Of a stretch of 64,000 nucleotides of DNA, positions 62,099-64,000 are shown in pieces; the stretch's first letter is position 1; every line of letters begins with the position of its first letter. The notes under the pieces were generated by a model. That model saw only the letters and a list, made by a program, of their open reading frames with translations. It was not told where the DNA came from and searched no databases. Origin of the DNA: Candidatus Poribacteria bacterium (GTDB lineage Bacteria > Poribacteria > WGA-4E > WGA-3G); contig JAPPFM010000053.1 in assembly GCA_028821605.1 (NCBI GenBank), positions 62,001 to 126,000 on the forward strand, given 5' to 3'. Both the position numbers and the translations under genes were made by a program.

Positions 62099-62874
62099 AA
62101 ACACTAAATTTACGCGTCCAATATTTTCAGGATAGCACGCCAGCTGATGTGCCGTGCCGTGAAACCGCTTTCATCCGGCGCGAATTTGAGATGCCGTTAC
62201 CCGTTGATGAGACCGCTTTGGTCCTCGTTGATCTCTGGAACGTGCATTTCATTGAGAGTTGGATAGAACGCGCGGCGCAGATAACGAAGGAGTGCGTTGT
62301 ACCTGTGATAAATGCCGCACGGGAGGCGGGTGTGACGATCGTTCATGCCCCTTCTCCGTCGGTAGCAGCGCAATACCCGCAACTCGAACGGCACAAACCG
62401 CCTGAACCGGCTACACCTTCAGCATGGCCCCCCTCCGATTTCCGAAGTCGAGAGGGTGACTACGCCGTTTATCAGGGACCTCGCAGCCAACCGCCAGGGA
62501 TCGGTATCCATTGGGATAAGCTCGCGTCGCAACTCGCGGTCTCCCCTGCAATTGATGTCAAACCGGAAGAGTTCGTCATTGCAACGGGGCAGCAGTTGCA
62601 TGAACTCTTGGAGGAGCGGGGTATCTTGCATCTGCTCTTTGCCGGTTTTGCAACGAATTGGTGTGTCTTGGGTAGGGATTACGGTATCCGTTCGATGGCA
62701 CGGTATGGCTATAATATCATCCTCTTCCGTGATGCCACGACCGGCGTGGAATTCCCGGATACTTACGATAATCTGTTTACAACAGAGATCGCCATTCGGG
62801 AGGTGGAACAGCAGTACGGGTTTAGTGCATCGAATGCTGATTTTTTTGCAGCTGTTGAGGGGCTTCCAGTATAG
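62095..62874 (+). CDS. Isochorismatase-like cysteine hydrolase
   Basis: 259 residues from GTG 62095, overlapping the M16 gene. Cysteine hydrolase fold: catalytic Asp in LVLVDLWNVHF (about residue 43) and catalytic Cys in FAGFATNWCVLGRDYGIRSMA (about 190), with FRDATTGVE downstream. Family members hydrolyse amides or isochorismate-type ethers; the substrate is not evident. Translational coupling to the M16 pair suggests coordinated expression, though the functional link is unclear. Confidence 0.9.
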   Translation: MKTLNLRVQYFQDSTPADVPCRETAFIRREFEMPLPVDETALVLVDLWNVHFIESWIERAAQITKECVVPVINAAREAGVTIVHAPSPSVAAQYPQLERHKPPEPATPSAWPPSDFRSREGDYAVYQGPRSQPPGIGIHWDKLASQLAVSPAIDVKPEEFVIATGQQLHELLEERGILHLLFAGFATNWCVLGRDYGIRSMARYGYNIILFRDATTGVEFPDTYDNLFTTEIAIREVEQQYGFSASNADFFAAVEGLPV

Positions 62875-62907
62875 AATTCTGTTAATAAATTCACGTTTTT
62901 CATTGTC

Positions 62908-62935
62908 AGGCGAGGTCTCCGTGCCTCGCCTCTTT
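62908..62935 (+). terminator. Family B palindrome acting as probable terminator
   Basis: AGGCGAGG / CCTCGCCT with loop TCTCCGTG, then CTTTTC, 34 nt after the isochorismatase stop. Confidence 0.6.
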
Positions 62936-63100
62936 TCGTACGGAAACTTCTTACTGATGTGTGTTTCTACCCAATGTGTGTTGTCCAAATTTTTATAGTT
63001 CCAATATTCTCTAAAAAAACCAAAAAACATACGACTTTTGAAGGAGCCATTCGTAGGAATAACAAAACCAAAGCGCATAGGACACAAAATCAAGGATGGA

Positions 63101-64000
63101 ATGATGAAGTATACCGATATGCTGGAAAGTATTAATGATATTCTTTGCCTAGAACTTCTCTCTAATTCTCATTCAATTGCTGTTTCGCCTGATGGCAATC
63201 AGCTTGCTGTTGTTGTTCAGAATTATCGTAGACATCAAGCAAGGAGGATATCTGAACGTTTCCTACCATCAGGTTTGAACAAGGGGTTTGAAGGAAGTGA
63301 AATTTGGCTTGCTACTGTTAGGAACGGAGAATCACGAAATCTCACACCGAATTGGGGGACAAGTTATAGACCTGCATGGTCACCGGATGGAGAGAAACTG
63401 GCTTTTTATTCGGATAAGCATGGGAAGGCACAGTTATGGGTATGGGAAAGGGGCGAAAATGAGCCGCGACTCGCGAGTGAGGGCACAATTCGACCATTTT
63501 CGCAGAGCGGTCCACCGCCGCTCTGGACACCTGATGGAACGCGTATCGTTGTCAAGCTGCAACCGGAACCAGAGGTGATCGAAGAAACACTGCCAGACAA
63601 AGAAGCGGTATCTGTTACAGTCTTTGCGAGTTGTGCTCCTGAGGAAACACCTGTAAACAAAGAAAATCCCGAAGGTGAATCTGAACTATGGTGGCCCTCG
63701 TGGGGACATTGGTTTCGCTCAGATGTAGGGGTGATAACAGTCGCAACAGGTGAAGTCCAGACGTTAGCGCAAGCATTCCATCCATTTGGTCTTCGTCTTT
63801 CACCTGATGGGACAACTGTGGGGGTTGTAAACTTTCGGGGATTTGAGAAATTAGAAAACGCTCAAGGAATATACGAGTTTTATCTTTTTCCGCTTGATGG
63901 CACTCCGCCAAAATTGATTGCGGATTCACTTAAGTTCCATGGAATTTTGTTTAGTTGGTCTCCAGATGGTCGCTATATTGCTTATACAACAGAGGGGTAC
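63101..64000 (+). CDS. S9-type peptidase or TolB-like propeller protein, N-terminal part (3' end outside window)
   Basis: 300 codons open to the window end; ATG at 63101 (another at 63104) with CAAGGATGGA upstream. The sequence shows propeller repeats: SIAVSPDGNQLAVVVQN, EIWLATVRNGESRNLTPNWG, PAWSPDGEKLAFYSDKHGKAQLWVW, PLWTPDGTRIVVKL, LRLSPDGTTVGVVNF, FSWSPDGRYIAYTTEG. The pattern is that of DPP/acylaminoacyl peptidase (S9) propellers, which would be followed by an alpha/beta hydrolase domain outside the window. No signal peptide is seen. A TolB-only protein is the alternative. Confidence 0.8.
   Translation, partial: MMKYTDMLESINDILCLELLSNSHSIAVSPDGNQLAVVVQNYRRHQARRISERFLPSGLNKGFEGSEIWLATVRNGESRNLTPNWGTSYRPAWSPDGEKLAFYSDKHGKAQLWVWERGENEPRLASEGTIRPFSQSGPPPLWTPDGTRIVVKLQPEPEVIEETLPDKEAVSVTVFASCAPEETPVNKENPEGESELWWPSWGHWFRSDVGVITVATGEVQTLAQAFHPFGLRLSPDGTTVGVVNFRGFEKLENAQGIYEFYLFPLDGTPPKLIADSLKFHGILFSWSPDGRYIAYTTEGY

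Noticed and set aside
1-64000. tRNA, rRNA, CRISPR arrays or a replication origin
   Set aside because: No T-loop/acceptor pattern in gaps, no rRNA-like stretch, no evenly spaced direct repeats, and no dnaA/dnaA-box cluster were seen by eye; a dedicated search could still find a tRNA.

Overview
The window reads as a chromosomal segment of an uncultured Gram-negative bacterium. The mix of gene families resembles Candidatus Poribacteria: two phytanoyl-CoA dioxygenase (PhyH) genes, three FG-GAP/ASPIC-UnbV proteins, PQQ- and TolB-type propellers, CehA-type PHP hydrolases, DUF3500, and a dense population of short intergenic dyads. This assignment is an inference from gene content and style; no rRNA or tRNA gene is present to anchor it. 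Gram-negative envelope genes (heptosyltransferase-like GT9, lipoproteins, class A PBP) agree with it.

Layout. 1-7.1 kb: the end of a Bat/MoxR-associated membrane gene, an RsbW/RsbV/RsbU-like partner-switching trio, then DUF58 and BatA/VWA genes. 7.2-14.4 kb: PhyH, a small ORF, rph-rdgB, efp-accB-accC and an FG-GAP/UnbV protein; almost every gap carries a copy of one dyad-repeat family just upstream of the next start codon. 14.5-20.4 kb: a TPR/TolB lipoprotein and three tandem paralogous secreted proteins built from one repeated module. 20.4-24.5 kb: an AT-richer accessory island with a DNA methyltransferase fused to HNH, a DUF4238 protein and an unrecognised helical protein. 24.6-28.5 kb: a TPR+UnbV lipoprotein overlapping a nicotinate phosphoribosyltransferase. 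28.4-33.9 kb (minus): ECF sigma factor, zinc-finger anti-sigma, TPR protein and an AAA-PD-(D/E)XK protein. 34-45.7 kb: DUF3500, secreted CBM9-like and PQQ proteins, YbjQ, a D-threonine-aldolase-like enzyme, an FAH-family enzyme, PhyH, CysC, UnbV and a secreted CBM-like protein. 45.8-49.6 kb: a zinc-ribbon protein, a rhodanese-MoeB/ThiF gene interrupted by one in-frame TGA, and a tandem PHP hydrolase pair with duplicated promoters. 49.6-64 kb: GT9, HAD, LexA, redoxin, PBP1, UvrB, a rubredoxin-like protein, an M16 peptidase pair, an isochorismatase and the start of an S9-type propeller gene.

The observations most worth attention are these. (1) The MoeB gene carries TGA exactly where the family has its crossover-loop cysteine, all downstream codons are conserved, and a 6-bp stem-loop at the right distance fits bacterial SECIS geometry: a probable selenocysteine E1-like enzyme. 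(2) Palindromic repeats have entered reading frames and now encode peptide segments in at least four genes; one element reads in the same frame in two adjacent genes. (3) The three-gene tandem secreted family appears undescribed. (4) The methyltransferase-HNH / DUF4238 / helical-protein island may be an uncharacterised defence locus.
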